A stretch of DNA of 64,000 nt from Eubacterium sp. 1001713B170207_170306_E7 (GTDB taxonomy: Bacteria; Bacillota; Clostridia; Eubacteriales; Eubacteriaceae). Below are positions 7,460 through 14,899 of the stretch, piece by piece. Location of the stretch: positions 744,406-808,405 of the forward strand of contig NZ_JADMVE010000001.1 of NCBI RefSeq assembly GCF_015547515.1, in the 5' to 3' direction. The first letter of the stretch is position 1. The number at the start of each line of letters is the position of its first letter. The notes beneath the pieces were generated by a model. The model ran no database searches, had not been told where the DNA came from, and saw only the letters and a program-made list of their open reading frames with translations. A program made the position numbers and the translations under genes.

Positions 7460-8716
7460 TTGATTGAATTTGAACAGTCGTTAATGCCGGATTTGTACCG
7501 TGTACGGCAGAAGTGGAAAACGGATTTTTTAGAAAGTCCCGAGGATACGGTTATCCGCCAGATGAGCCGTTATAAAGACCGCATCCGGCCAGGCAGCCGG
7601 ATCGGCATTGCGGCGGGCAGCCGCGGGATTTACCAGTATCGCCGCATTATCAGGGCCGTTGTGGATTTTGTAAGGGAAAACAGGGCCGAGCCCTTTATCA
7701 TTCCCGCCATGGGAAGCCATGGCGGCGCGACGGCAGAGGGCCAGCTGGAAGTTCTGGAAGGCTACGGTATTACGCCGGAGAGCATGGGGGTATCCTTTTT
7801 ATCTTCGATGGAAACGAATACGATCGGGTATACCAAAGAGGGCGTACCAGTCCATTTTGATAAAAATGCCTGCTCGATGGATGGGATCATCATGGTCAAC
7901 CGGATCAAACCGCACACGGACTTTCATGGCGGCATTGAAAGCGGCATTATGAAGCAGATGGTTATCGGGCTCGGCAAACAGCATGGCGCCTCCACCATAC
8001 ACCGACGCGGCGTTTATGGACTGAGTGTGCTCATGCCGGAAGCTGCCCGGGTCATCATGGATAAAATGCCAATCCTGATGGGCGTGGCCATTTTGGAAAA
8101 TCAGCAGGACCGGACCGCCAAAATTGAAGTGCTGCCGGCAGAGTGTATTGAAACGCGTGAGCGTGAGCTTCTGAAAGAAGCCAAAGCACTGCTGCCCGCG
8201 CTGCCCTGCGATAAGCTGGACGTGCTGGTTTTACAGGAAATGGGAAAAAACATCAGCGGAACAGGGATTGATCCCAACATTGTGGGACGATACCTTATCC
8301 GGAACATGCCCGACGAGCTGCCGGACATTTACCGCATTGTCTGCCTTGATCTGACAGAAGAAAGCCATCACAACGCCATCGGGATGGGGATCGCTGATCT
8401 GATCACCCGCAGAATGTATGAAAAAATTGACTTTGAGCCTACCTATGTCAACACAATGACTTCAGGCTTTTTAGAACGCGGCTTTATGCCGGTTGTCGCA
8501 GAGAGTGACAGAGAAGCCATTGAAACCGCGCTGAACTGCTGTAACCGCTATGTTACAGCCGAAAACGCCCGAATGATCATGGCCAGAAATACCCTGGAGC
8601 TGCAGGAGCTGGTCGTTTCAGAAGCCCTTTTGCCAGAGCTTGAGGGCAGGGTGGAAATCATGGGCAAAGTACAGCCCGGCTGGGATAAACAGGGGTATAT
8701 GGAAAAATTATTTTAA
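7460..8716 (+). CDS. LarA-like (lactate racemase domain, DUF2088) protein
   Basis: The 418-residue protein starts at TTG behind AAAGGAGGGG. It carries LarA-family signatures: MGSHGGATAEG around residue 90, and a histidine-rich stretch NRIKPHTDFHGGIESGIMK that continues to GLGKQHGAS, matching the region that binds the nickel-pincer cofactor in lactate racemase. LarA homologues racemise or epimerise alpha-hydroxy acids; many with this architecture have unknown substrates. No larB, larC or larE maturation genes are visible in the window, so cofactor use is unproven. Its place after a four-carbon sugar-acid cassette suggests epimerisation of a hydroxy acid feeding that pathway (inference). Confidence 0.78.
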   Translation: MIEFEQSLMPDLYRVRQKWKTDFLESPEDTVIRQMSRYKDRIRPGSRIGIAAGSRGIYQYRRIIRAVVDFVRENRAEPFIIPAMGSHGGATAEGQLEVLEGYGITPESMGVSFLSSMETNTIGYTKEGVPVHFDKNACSMDGIIMVNRIKPHTDFHGGIESGIMKQMVIGLGKQHGASTIHRRGVYGLSVLMPEAARVIMDKMPILMGVAILENQQDRTAKIEVLPAECIETRERELLKEAKALLPALPCDKLDVLVLQEMGKNISGTGIDPNIVGRYLIRNMPDELPDIYRIVCLDLTEESHHNAIGMGIADLITRRMYEKIDFEPTYVNTMTSGFLERGFMPVVAESDREAIETALNCCNRYVTAENARMIMARNTLELQELVVSEALLPELEGRVEIMGKVQPGWDKQGYMEKLF

Positions 8717-8740
8717 ACAGAGATAGAGGAGAGAGCTAAA

Positions 8741-9715
8741 ATGAAAGATTACGAAGATAACAGCTGGATGGAAAACAACCGTTGGGGTGAATGGGGCGAA
8801 GCGGATGAAGTCGGCGTCATGAACGACCTGACACCCGAGCTTGTTCTGAAAGCCGTTCAGTATATTAAAAAGGGAAAAATATATGATTTGGAGACAGAAC
8901 GCTTTAAGGGCATGCCGGTCTGGGCAGGGCACTGCGGCTTTGATATTCTAGCCTATGCCTCGCCATCCGGCCGGAAAAACATGAAGGGCAGCGGATTGAG
9001 CCCAGCGTTCAACTGGTCAGAGGACGGGGGCATGCTGGACAGCAGCAAGGATTCCTATAAAATGGGGCTCAACACGGAAATGCTCATCGCGCCGCTTCAT
9101 GCGGGAACACATATTGACGCGCTGTGCCACTGGACAACCGGAGAGGATAACCACTGGTATAATGGCTACTCCGCTGACCGCTACAGCACCAACTACGGCC
9201 CGGTAAAATGTGATATTTCCAAGATTCCGCCGATGGTAATGCGCGGTGTACTTTTGGACATTGCCGGCTATAAAGGGGTCGAGCGGCTTGATCCCAACTA
9301 TATCATTACTGCGGAGGACTGCGACGGCTGTGCGAAATGGGAAGGCGTTGAGCTGAAAAAGGGCGATGCGGTCATGCTGAGAACCGGTGAAAACTGGCCG
9401 GGCCCGGAAGCCTGCTGCGATGCCGGCCTGGGGATTTCCGCCGCCAGATACCTGGTGGAAGGCAACGGCGCCTTCCTGGTTGGCGATGATATGGCGTGCA
9501 TTGACGGCTTCAATGCGGATGGCTCGTCCTCTGTGCCGGAGCATCCACAGCCGGTTCACCACTATCTGCTGATCCAGCAGGCCGTTCATATTATTGAATA
9601 TTTACAGCTGGACCAGCTGGCAAAGGATAAATGCTATGAGTTCTGTTTCATCTGTCTGCCGGCAAAGGTTAAGTGCGCGACAGGAATGTATGTAAGACCC
9701 ATCGCGATGGTCTAG
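8741..9715 (+). CDS. Cyclase-family metal hydrolase (kynurenine formamidase-like)
   Basis: The 324-residue protein contains the diagnostic metal motif HAGTHIDALCH near residue 125, as in the cyclase family PF04199 (arylformamidases, isatin hydrolases, some lactonases). It is longer than classic KynB (about 210 aa). It is 24 bp after the LarA-like gene with a GAGGAGAG ribosome site and is closed by a strong terminator, so the two form an operon. No tryptophan-degradation genes are near, so a lactone or amide hydrolase role in hydroxy-acid metabolism is more likely. The substrate is not predictable. Confidence 0.82.
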   Translation: MKDYEDNSWMENNRWGEWGEADEVGVMNDLTPELVLKAVQYIKKGKIYDLETERFKGMPVWAGHCGFDILAYASPSGRKNMKGSGLSPAFNWSEDGGMLDSSKDSYKMGLNTEMLIAPLHAGTHIDALCHWTTGEDNHWYNGYSADRYSTNYGPVKCDISKIPPMVMRGVLLDIAGYKGVERLDPNYIITAEDCDGCAKWEGVELKKGDAVMLRTGENWPGPEACCDAGLGISAARYLVEGNGAFLVGDDMACIDGFNADGSSSVPEHPQPVHHYLLIQQAVHIIEYLQLDQLAKDKCYEFCFICLPAKVKCATGMYVRPIAMV

Positions 9716-9749
9716 AAGCTTTTAAAAGATTATAAATGTTCACCTCACA

Positions 9750-9781
9750 GGGCACAGCTGGTAAAAAGGCTGTGCCCTTTA
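9750..9781 (+). terminator. Rho-independent terminator after cyclase gene
   Basis: Perfect 9-bp stem GGGCACAGC/GCTGTGCCC with a 10-nt loop, followed by TTTA. Confidence 0.85.
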
Positions 9782-9860
9782 TTGCTGTTTAAAGCAAAGA
9801 AAAATTAAGGGGATTTTTTATTTGCTGTGATATATTAAAAAGAAAAAAGAGGTGTTGAAG

Positions 9861-11246
9861 ATGTCTGTGGTTGGTACATTTATCGTTCCGCATCCACCCA
9901 TCATTTTGCCGGAAGTGGGACGCGGCGAGGAACAGAAGCTTGAAAAAACAGCCCGGGCTTACAGGGCTGTGGCAGAGGGCATTGCAGCGCTAAGTCCGGA
10001 TAGCGTTGTGATTACCTCGCCCCATTCGGTCATGTATTCGGATTATTTCCATATTTCTCCGGGGACCGGGGCAAGAGGGGATCTGCGTGCCTTTGGCGTC
10101 AATGGTGTCACGGCAGAGGCTTCTTATGATGAAGTGCTTGCAAGGGCTATTGGCATTCAGGCTGAGCAGGACGGGATACCCGCCGGAAGCCTTGGCGAGA
10201 AGGATCCAAAGCTTGACCATGGCACTCTGATCCCGCTGCGGTTTATGGAGCCTTATGGCTGCGCCTTTGAAGTAGTGCGAATTGGCCTGTCCGGACTGCC
10301 GATGATTGATCACTACCGCTTTGGCAAAAGCATCGCAACAGCGGCAGACAAGCTGGACCGGCGCATTGTGATCATAGCCAGCGGTGATTTGTCACACAAG
10401 CTGAAGGAAGACGGCCCCTATGGCTTCGCGCCTGAAGGGCCGGCATTTGACGCGGATGTGACGGCTGCCATGAAGCATGCGGATTTTCTTAAATTTCTGA
10501 GCTATGAGCCAGTCTTTTGTGAAAAAGCCGCAGAATGCGGGCTGGGCTCCTTTGCCATCATGGCAGGCGCCCTGGATGGGCTGGCAGTAGATGCAGACCT
10601 GTTGTCCTATGAAGGCCCCTTTGGCGTAGGCTACGCGGTGGCGGCCTTCCTCCCGGCTGGCGGGGCTCCGGACCGGCATTTTGACCGGCAGTATGAAAGG
10701 CTGGAGGAGGACCGGCTGAAGACTTTGAAAAGCCAGGAGGACAGCTATGTCCGTTTAGCGCGTTATGCGCTTGAAACCTGTATAAAGACTGGAACGCCGG
10801 CGAAGATGCCGGAAGACCTGCCGGAGGATATGACAGGCCGGCGTGCGGGTGTTTTTGTCTCGCTGAAAAAACATGGAAAGCTGCGCGGCTGTATCGGAAC
10901 CATCTCCCCTGTAACCGGCAGTGTGGCAGAAGAAATTTTAAGGAACGCTGTCAGCGCAGGGCTTTCGGACCCGCGGTTTCCGCAGGTTAAAGTCTCCGAA
11001 CTAAAGGAGCTTGTCTATAGCGTGGATGTGCTGGGCCCGCCGGAGGCCATCGGCTCGCCCGCCGCGCTGGATCCCCGCCGCTATGGCGTGATCGTCACAA
11101 GAGGCCATAAACGGGGCTTGCTCCTGCCGAACCTCGAGGGGATTGACCGTGTGGAAGATCAGCTCGCCATCGCAAAGCAAAAAGCCGGAATCGCAGCGGA
11201 TGAAGCCTGTGAGCTGCAGCGGTTTGAGGTGGTGCGTCATTCATGA
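9861..11246 (+). CDS. AmmeMemoRadiSam system fusion protein (LigB-like domain + AMMECR1)
   Basis: I place the start at ATG 9861, because an upstream in-frame GTG at 9852 lies inside the GAGGTG ribosome site. The resulting 461-residue protein fuses an N-terminal class III extradiol-dioxygenase/Memo-like domain (about 1-265, with IVPHPPIILPEVGRGEE and ITSPHSVMYSDYF) to a C-terminal AMMECR1 domain (about 290-455, with KLRGCIGTISP). The next gene is the matching radical SAM enzyme, overlapping by 4 bp. This three-part system is widespread in anaerobes. It is thought to modify a protein or RNA, but its product is, to my knowledge, not established. Confidence 0.9.
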   Translation: MSVVGTFIVPHPPIILPEVGRGEEQKLEKTARAYRAVAEGIAALSPDSVVITSPHSVMYSDYFHISPGTGARGDLRAFGVNGVTAEASYDEVLARAIGIQAEQDGIPAGSLGEKDPKLDHGTLIPLRFMEPYGCAFEVVRIGLSGLPMIDHYRFGKSIATAADKLDRRIVIIASGDLSHKLKEDGPYGFAPEGPAFDADVTAAMKHADFLKFLSYEPVFCEKAAECGLGSFAIMAGALDGLAVDADLLSYEGPFGVGYAVAAFLPAGGAPDRHFDRQYERLEEDRLKTLKSQEDSYVRLARYALETCIKTGTPAKMPEDLPEDMTGRRAGVFVSLKKHGKLRGCIGTISPVTGSVAEEILRNAVSAGLSDPRFPQVKVSELKELVYSVDVLGPPEAIGSPAALDPRRYGVIVTRGHKRGLLLPNLEGIDRVEDQLAIAKQKAGIAADEACELQRFEVVRHS

Positions 11247-12067
11247 AGCGAACCTGTGATTTATGCCCGCACCACTGCGTTATCGAGGAAGGCCGGACAG
11301 GCTTCTGCCAGGCCCGGGGCAATAACGGCGAGCGCATTGTCTGCGAAAACTACGGCAGGCTGACTTCGGCCGCTCTGGACCCCATTGAAAAAAAGCCCCT
11401 CAACCGTTTCTGTCCGGGAAGCACGATTCTTTCGGTTGGCAGCTATGGCTGTAATCTCCGATGCTCTTTCTGCCAGAACAGCTCGATCTCCATGGGCGGC
11501 CGGGACACCAGAACAATCAGGGTAACGCCGGAAATGCTGGCAGATAAGGCGGAAAGCCTGAAGGAAGCAGGAAACATCGGTATTGCCTATACCTATAATG
11601 AACCGCTGGTAGGCTATGAGTTTGTGCGGGACTGTGCAGCGTTGATCCACGAAAGAGGCATGAAAAATGTGGTGGTGACCAATGGCAACATCTGTACCAA
11701 CTATTTTGAAGGGCTTTTTCCATTGATCGATGCCATGAATATCGATTTAAAGGCCTTTAACGAAGCCTTTTATGAAATGGTGAGCGGTGACCTTGAAACC
11801 GTCAAGGCAAACATCCGCCTGGCGGCAGAGCGCTGTCATGTTGAGATAACCACCCTCATCATTCCCGGAGAAAACGACAGCGAGGAGGAAATGGATGCTT
11901 TGTCGGGCTGGCTGGCCGCCATCAATCCTAAAATCCCATTGCATATATCGCGTTTTTTCCCAAGCTATCAAATGGTGGACCGGGGGCCGACAGCGGCCGG
12001 GACGGTATACCAGCTGGCGGAAATTGCCCGGAATCATCTTGAGTATGTTTATACGGGTAATTGCTGA
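11243..12067 (+). CDS. amrS: AmmeMemoRadiSam system radical SAM enzyme
   Basis: The 274-residue protein is a pyruvate-formate-lyase-activating-type radical SAM enzyme. The 4Fe-4S/SAM motif CxxxCxxC is present in YGCNLRCSFCQNSS. An N-terminal cysteine cluster (CDLCPHHCVIEEG...GFC) resembles the auxiliary motif of the AmrS family, and IAYTYNEPLV is typical of it. Its ATG overlaps the stop of the AMMECR1 fusion gene. The target is unknown. A tiny, very basic ORF follows 65 bp downstream and could be part of the operon. Confidence 0.92.
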   Translation: MKRTCDLCPHHCVIEEGRTGFCQARGNNGERIVCENYGRLTSAALDPIEKKPLNRFCPGSTILSVGSYGCNLRCSFCQNSSISMGGRDTRTIRVTPEMLADKAESLKEAGNIGIAYTYNEPLVGYEFVRDCAALIHERGMKNVVVTNGNICTNYFEGLFPLIDAMNIDLKAFNEAFYEMVSGDLETVKANIRLAAERCHVEITTLIIPGENDSEEEMDALSGWLAAINPKIPLHISRFFPSYQMVDRGPTAAGTVYQLAEIARNHLEYVYTGNC

Positions 12068-12132
12068 GCAGAAGCCATTTGCAGAAGCACAGCTGCTTCC
12101 TGAGAGCATAATACTTGAGACCGAAGGAGCGA

Positions 12133-12189
12133 ATGATGAAACAAAGGGGACGGTATTTTCTGAGAAGAATAATTTATAGGCATGTTTAA
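12133..12189 (+). CDS. Possible 17-18-aa basic micro-ORF after amrS
   Basis: AAGGAG at 12125-12129 precedes two consecutive ATG codons (12133 and 12136; the second has the better spacing), and the frame ends at TAA 12187-12189. The product MKQRGRYFLRRIIYRHV has six Arg/Lys residues and three aromatic residues. It is too short for statistical support. The evidence is only the ribosome site and the position behind a radical SAM gene. Confidence 0.3.
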   Translation: MMKQRGRYFLRRIIYRHV

Positions 12190-12449
12190 AAAAATATTTT
12201 TCTTATAAGCATAAATTTACCCTTGACGTATTTTTTGAAAGATATAAATGCATACGAACGAAAACTTAATAAATTCTTAAGGACGTTAAGGATAAAAAAT
12301 ATGTTTAAAAATTAACATATTAATAATAAAATATTGTAAAGCCAGTGTTACAGCGGCTGTAAACGCATTATCAAGAAGAAATCAGCAGTCGCCTTTTCAC
12401 GCATCTTTGTAAAAACTTGTAACAAACTGTAAACAAATGAAAATGTTGC
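12190..12449. other. AT-rich intergenic region with repeated TGTAA boxes
   Basis: This 260-bp non-coding stretch is strongly AT-rich. TGTAA occurs near 12335, 12359, 12408, 12418 and 12429, with CTGTAAAC twice, and an inverted copy (TGTTACAG) lies near 12346. The boxes lie directly upstream of the promoter of the 21-aa peptide gene and could be regulator sites. A TTGACG near 12222 might belong to a weaker promoter. No protein-coding frame is convincing. Confidence 0.4.
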
Positions 12450-12478
12450 TTGACCAAAAGCGGATTAGCGTGTAAACT
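12450..12478 (+). promoter_or_regulatory. Sigma-A promoter of the 21-aa peptide gene
   Basis: TTGACC (12450-12455), a 17-bp spacer, then TAAACT (12473-12478). Transcription would start near 12485, leaving a leader of about 50 nt before the ATG. Confidence 0.7.
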
Positions 12479-12535
12479 AGAATCAGTTAATAAAGCAAAT
12501 AAATAACGGTGCTTTGAGAAAGGAGAGATTTTATT

Positions 12536-12601
12536 ATGATGTTCTATAGTTTTATCGCTGCTGATTTAGCCGCAAAAGCACTTGCAAAATGTGATGATTA
12601 A
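12536..12601 (+). CDS. 21-aa peptide gene with its own promoter and terminator
   Basis: Two adjacent ATG codons (12536, 12539) follow an excellent AAGGAGAG ribosome site, and the frame closes at TAA 12599-12601. The peptide begins MMFYSFIAADLAAKALAKC and ends with two Asp: a short hydrophobic head, an alanine-rich helix and a single Cys near an acidic tail. It is a one-gene unit, with a sigma-A promoter 58 bp upstream and a strong terminator 30 bp downstream. I recognise no family. A small membrane-associated peptide, a signal or a leader peptide are all possible. Confidence 0.55.
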   Translation: MMFYSFIAADLAAKALAKCDD

Positions 12602-12630
12602 GAAGCAATTTTATTTAAATAATCAATAAG

Positions 12631-12664
12631 AGCCAGGATCTCTCGGTGAGAGTCCTGGCTTTTC
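12631..12664. terminator. Terminator after the 21-aa peptide gene
   Basis: The arms AGCCAGGATCTC (12631-12642) and GAGAgTCCTGGCT (12648-12660), with one bulged G and a 5-nt loop, are followed by TTTT. It may also stop convergent transcription from the UroD-like operon 2, whose T-tract is weaker. Confidence 0.82.
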
Positions 12665-12666
12665 GT

Positions 12667-12819
12667 TTATGAAATCAAATAGTTCGCAAAGGAGAAAAAC
12701 ATTTCCTCGAGCGACTGCATCGGTTCTGCCGCAAATTCCACAGCTTCCGGCGGAATGTCATATTTTTCCATGGTTTCCTTTAGGTCTGTGTAGTATTCGG
12801 ATTTGAAATCTTCCATCAT
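12667..12819 (-). CDS. 50-aa acidic micro-ORF after UroD-like gene 2
   Basis: The frame starts at ATG 12817-12819 or the next ATG, behind a perfect AAGGAGG, and ends at TAA 12667-12669. The product begins MMEDFKSEYYTDLKETMEKY and ends FFSFANYLIS. It follows the UroD-like gene by 9 bp, so it must be cotranscribed. Size, acidity, helical character, aromatic/hydrophobic C-terminus and position all mirror the 43-aa ORF at 596-727, although sequence similarity is weak. A partner or chaperone of the UroD-like enzyme is a reasonable guess, not a demonstrated role. Confidence 0.62.
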   Translation of the reverse strand: MMEDFKSEYYTDLKETMEKYDIPPEAVEFAAEPMQSLEEMFFSFANYLIS

Positions 12820-12828
12820 AACGCCTCC

Positions 12829-13989
12829 TTAATATTTTCCGTATTCTTTTACAAAGTTCAGGACTGCTTTTAAATTTTCAGGATTAATGTCCCGGGCCTT
12901 GAGCAGGTTTTTATCGAGTGCAAAAATGTACTGTCCGCCTGGAGCCAGAATATCAATCAATTCCTTTGCTTTATCAATACATTGCTGTTCCGTTCCTGTT
13001 TTTAAGAGTGTGAGCGGGTATAATCCAGAGATAACATGACGTTTTCCCACCTTTTCAGCGATCAGCCTGGGATCGCCGAACTCAAAGCTCATGTGCGTCA
13101 GCGGCGGCAGCTCGTTGAGATAATCCAGATAGCGCATCCAGTCATGCTCAACAAACAGGTTTGCGCCGATGCCTTTTGCGTCCAGCGCCTCAACATATGC
13201 CTTAAAGGTCGGCCAGTAAAAGCGTTTAAAGTCTTTTTCACGCATGTATGGCGCCATGTGAAGCGGAATAAAGGTACGGACATAGCGGTTGGCGTTTGGT
13301 CCGGAGCCGGCCTTGACGGCGACGGGAAGCAGCGCGTTGCAGGCGGCTTCTACCTTTTCCGGACGGCGGCGCATGTCTGTGCTGATGCCTGAGAAGGAGC
13401 GCAGCTGGTCGGAAAGAATGTCAAGCGGGGTACAGGAAGCGGCAGGGGCCATGGAATACACGGACTTATCATACTTTTCGGCAATTTTGCCAAAGCCCTG
13501 CTGCATGACGCCCATGGAGGTAAAGAAGGTATAGAACGCCTTGGATAAAGCCTTCTGTCCTTCAAAACCCGGCTTCGCCAGAGCAGGGTACAGTCTTGGC
13601 AGCACCTTGTCCCAAAGCGTTTTGATAGGGTCTGCAATAAAAGCGTCGTATTCGTCGTCCTTTAAACCCTGCACCTCGGGATGCTGGATAAAGCCATCAG
13701 TACCCATCACAAAGTTAATGGCTTCCAGCATTTTGTAAAGATGCGGCATTCTCAAAAACATGCCAAACACAACATCGGAGTCAAAATCTTTTGTGGCCAG
13801 ATCAATGGCGTCCAGATTTTTTACCAGGCTGTACTGTTCCTTTCTCAGATCATAACCGGCATACTCAAGGCAGAAAGCGTTATCACCAAAGACAAGACGC
13901 GGTACACGTTCAGGAACCTTTCCGTCAAAAACATCTTCAAAAAGCTTGTTTTTCGAAACCACTCCAGCAGATAATTGATTTTCGCTCAT
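12829..13989 (-). CDS. Uroporphyrinogen decarboxylase-like (MtaA/UroD superfamily) protein, second copy
   Basis: This 386-residue protein is a distant paralogue of the product at 741-1889. It has the same length, the same motif order (FIQHPEVQGLKDDEYDAFIA versus MQHPEVMSLSDTDYPALIS) and the same ending, FVKEYGKY. The family transfers methyl groups to or from corrinoids, or decarboxylates uroporphyrinogen. The usual His-x-Cys zinc motif is absent (the region reads GANLFVEHDWMRYLDYLNEL). The start is ATG 13989 with AGGAGG. It is driven by a promoter flanked by two copies of an inverted operator and faces a divergent TetR gene. A corrinoid-linked methyltransferase role is inferred. Confidence 0.8.
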   Translation of the reverse strand: MSENQLSAGVVSKNKLFEDVFDGKVPERVPRLVFGDNAFCLEYAGYDLRKEQYSLVKNLDAIDLATKDFDSDVVFGMFLRMPHLYKMLEAINFVMGTDGFIQHPEVQGLKDDEYDAFIADPIKTLWDKVLPRLYPALAKPGFEGQKALSKAFYTFFTSMGVMQQGFGKIAEKYDKSVYSMAPAASCTPLDILSDQLRSFSGISTDMRRRPEKVEAACNALLPVAVKAGSGPNANRYVRTFIPLHMAPYMREKDFKRFYWPTFKAYVEALDAKGIGANLFVEHDWMRYLDYLNELPPLTHMSFEFGDPRLIAEKVGKRHVISGLYPLTLLKTGTEQQCIDKAKELIDILAPGGQYIFALDKNLLKARDINPENLKAVLNFVKEYGKY

Positions 13990-14014
13990 ATGAAAAAAAC
14001 CTCCTAGATTAATT

Positions 14015-14093
14015 ACTGTACGCGTTCAGTTTTTTATAAAATAATAATAACACGATTTTTTACTAAAGTCAATTATTTTTGAACGCGACCAGT
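14015..14093 (-). promoter_or_regulatory. UroD-like gene 2 promoter flanked by two inverted operator copies
   Basis: Minus-strand TTGACT (14067-14072) and TATTAT (14044-14049) have a 17-bp spacer. ACTGTACGCGTTCA at 14015-14028 and its near-exact inverse TGAACGCGACCAGT at 14080-14093 lie on either side of the promoter; with flanking ATTACTG they share 15 of 17 bases. These are strong candidate TetR operators. Confidence 0.72.
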
Positions 14094-14171
14094 AATTTGA
14101 ATAAAGACTTGATTAAGGATGAAAATTGTGTTTAAATTAAATCACAAAGACACCGGGGGAGGTTGCTGGAA

Positions 14172-14855
14172 ATGAAGGGGAAGAAAAGCAAGCAGAAAAT
14201 TTATGAGACGGCTAAACGGCTTTTTTTGGAGGAGGGCTATCTCATTGGCAACCGCCGCATTGCCACGGAGGCTAATGTCAGTCTTGGGCTGATCGCCTAT
14301 CATTTTAGCAGTAAGCGCAACATTGCCATCGCTATTTTAAAGGAAGACTATACCATTTTATCGGCCCATCTGAAAAATTATTTAACGCCAGACCAGGATA
14401 TTCTGCTCTATGTTCTCTGCTTTACCAACATGACGCTCAGAATCCGCGAGAAGGATTATAAAATGGCGCGCTTTACAACAGAGATCATGAGGGATGATAT
14501 TCTGGAAGCGTCTATTTATGATGGAAACCAGAAGCATGAGTATGCGGCGCTGATGGCGCTGATGGATGCAGACATGCCCTATGAAAAGAAGCTCAAGCTG
14601 GCTCTTGGTACCATCTTTGGCGTCCAGAGAGCTTTGCAGTGGAATATCAACGACGGAATGGATTTAAGCTATCAGGACTATTTTGAGTATATGGTAAAAA
14701 CCTACAGCTTCGCGCTCGATTTGAATTATGAGAAGAAGAAAATCAAAGAGATTGTAAAAAAAGCGGACGCCATCGTCGATAAAGTCTTCAGGGATTACAG
14801 CCATCTGCTGGATACTTCACGGTATTTATATGGTCAGATAGAAATAGAAAACTAA
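14172..14855 (+). CDS. TetR-family transcriptional regulator, second copy
   Basis: I choose ATG 14172 (MKGKKSKQKIYETAKRLFLE), 9 bp after GGGGGAGG, rather than the TTG at 14163 that abuts the ribosome site. The roughly 227-residue protein has a TetR helix-turn-helix (about 8-55, with NRRIATEANVSLGLIAYHFS) and a helical effector domain. It is divergent from UroD-like gene 2, and the intergenic region has a matching pair of inverted operators, so it probably represses that gene. Ligand unknown. Confidence 0.87.
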   Translation: MKGKKSKQKIYETAKRLFLEEGYLIGNRRIATEANVSLGLIAYHFSSKRNIAIAILKEDYTILSAHLKNYLTPDQDILLYVLCFTNMTLRIREKDYKMARFTTEIMRDDILEASIYDGNQKHEYAALMALMDADMPYEKKLKLALGTIFGVQRALQWNINDGMDLSYQDYFEYMVKTYSFALDLNYEKKKIKEIVKKADAIVDKVFRDYSHLLDTSRYLYGQIEIEN

Positions 14856-14885
14856 AAGAGGTACGTCGTTTCGACGTACCTCTTT
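14855..14885. terminator. Bidirectional terminator between tetR 2 and the cyclase gene
   Basis: A perfect 14-bp stem AAAGAGGTACGTCG (14855-14868) / CGACGTACCTCTTT (14872-14885) with a 3-nt loop. T-runs follow on both strands, suiting the convergent genes. Confidence 0.9.
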
Positions 14886-14899
14886 GCTGCTCCGGCGGA

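Noticed and set aside
9852-9860. Upstream GTG start for the AmmeMemoRadiSam fusion gene
   Set aside because: The GTG is part of the GAGGTG ribosome site; ATG 9861 has proper spacing.
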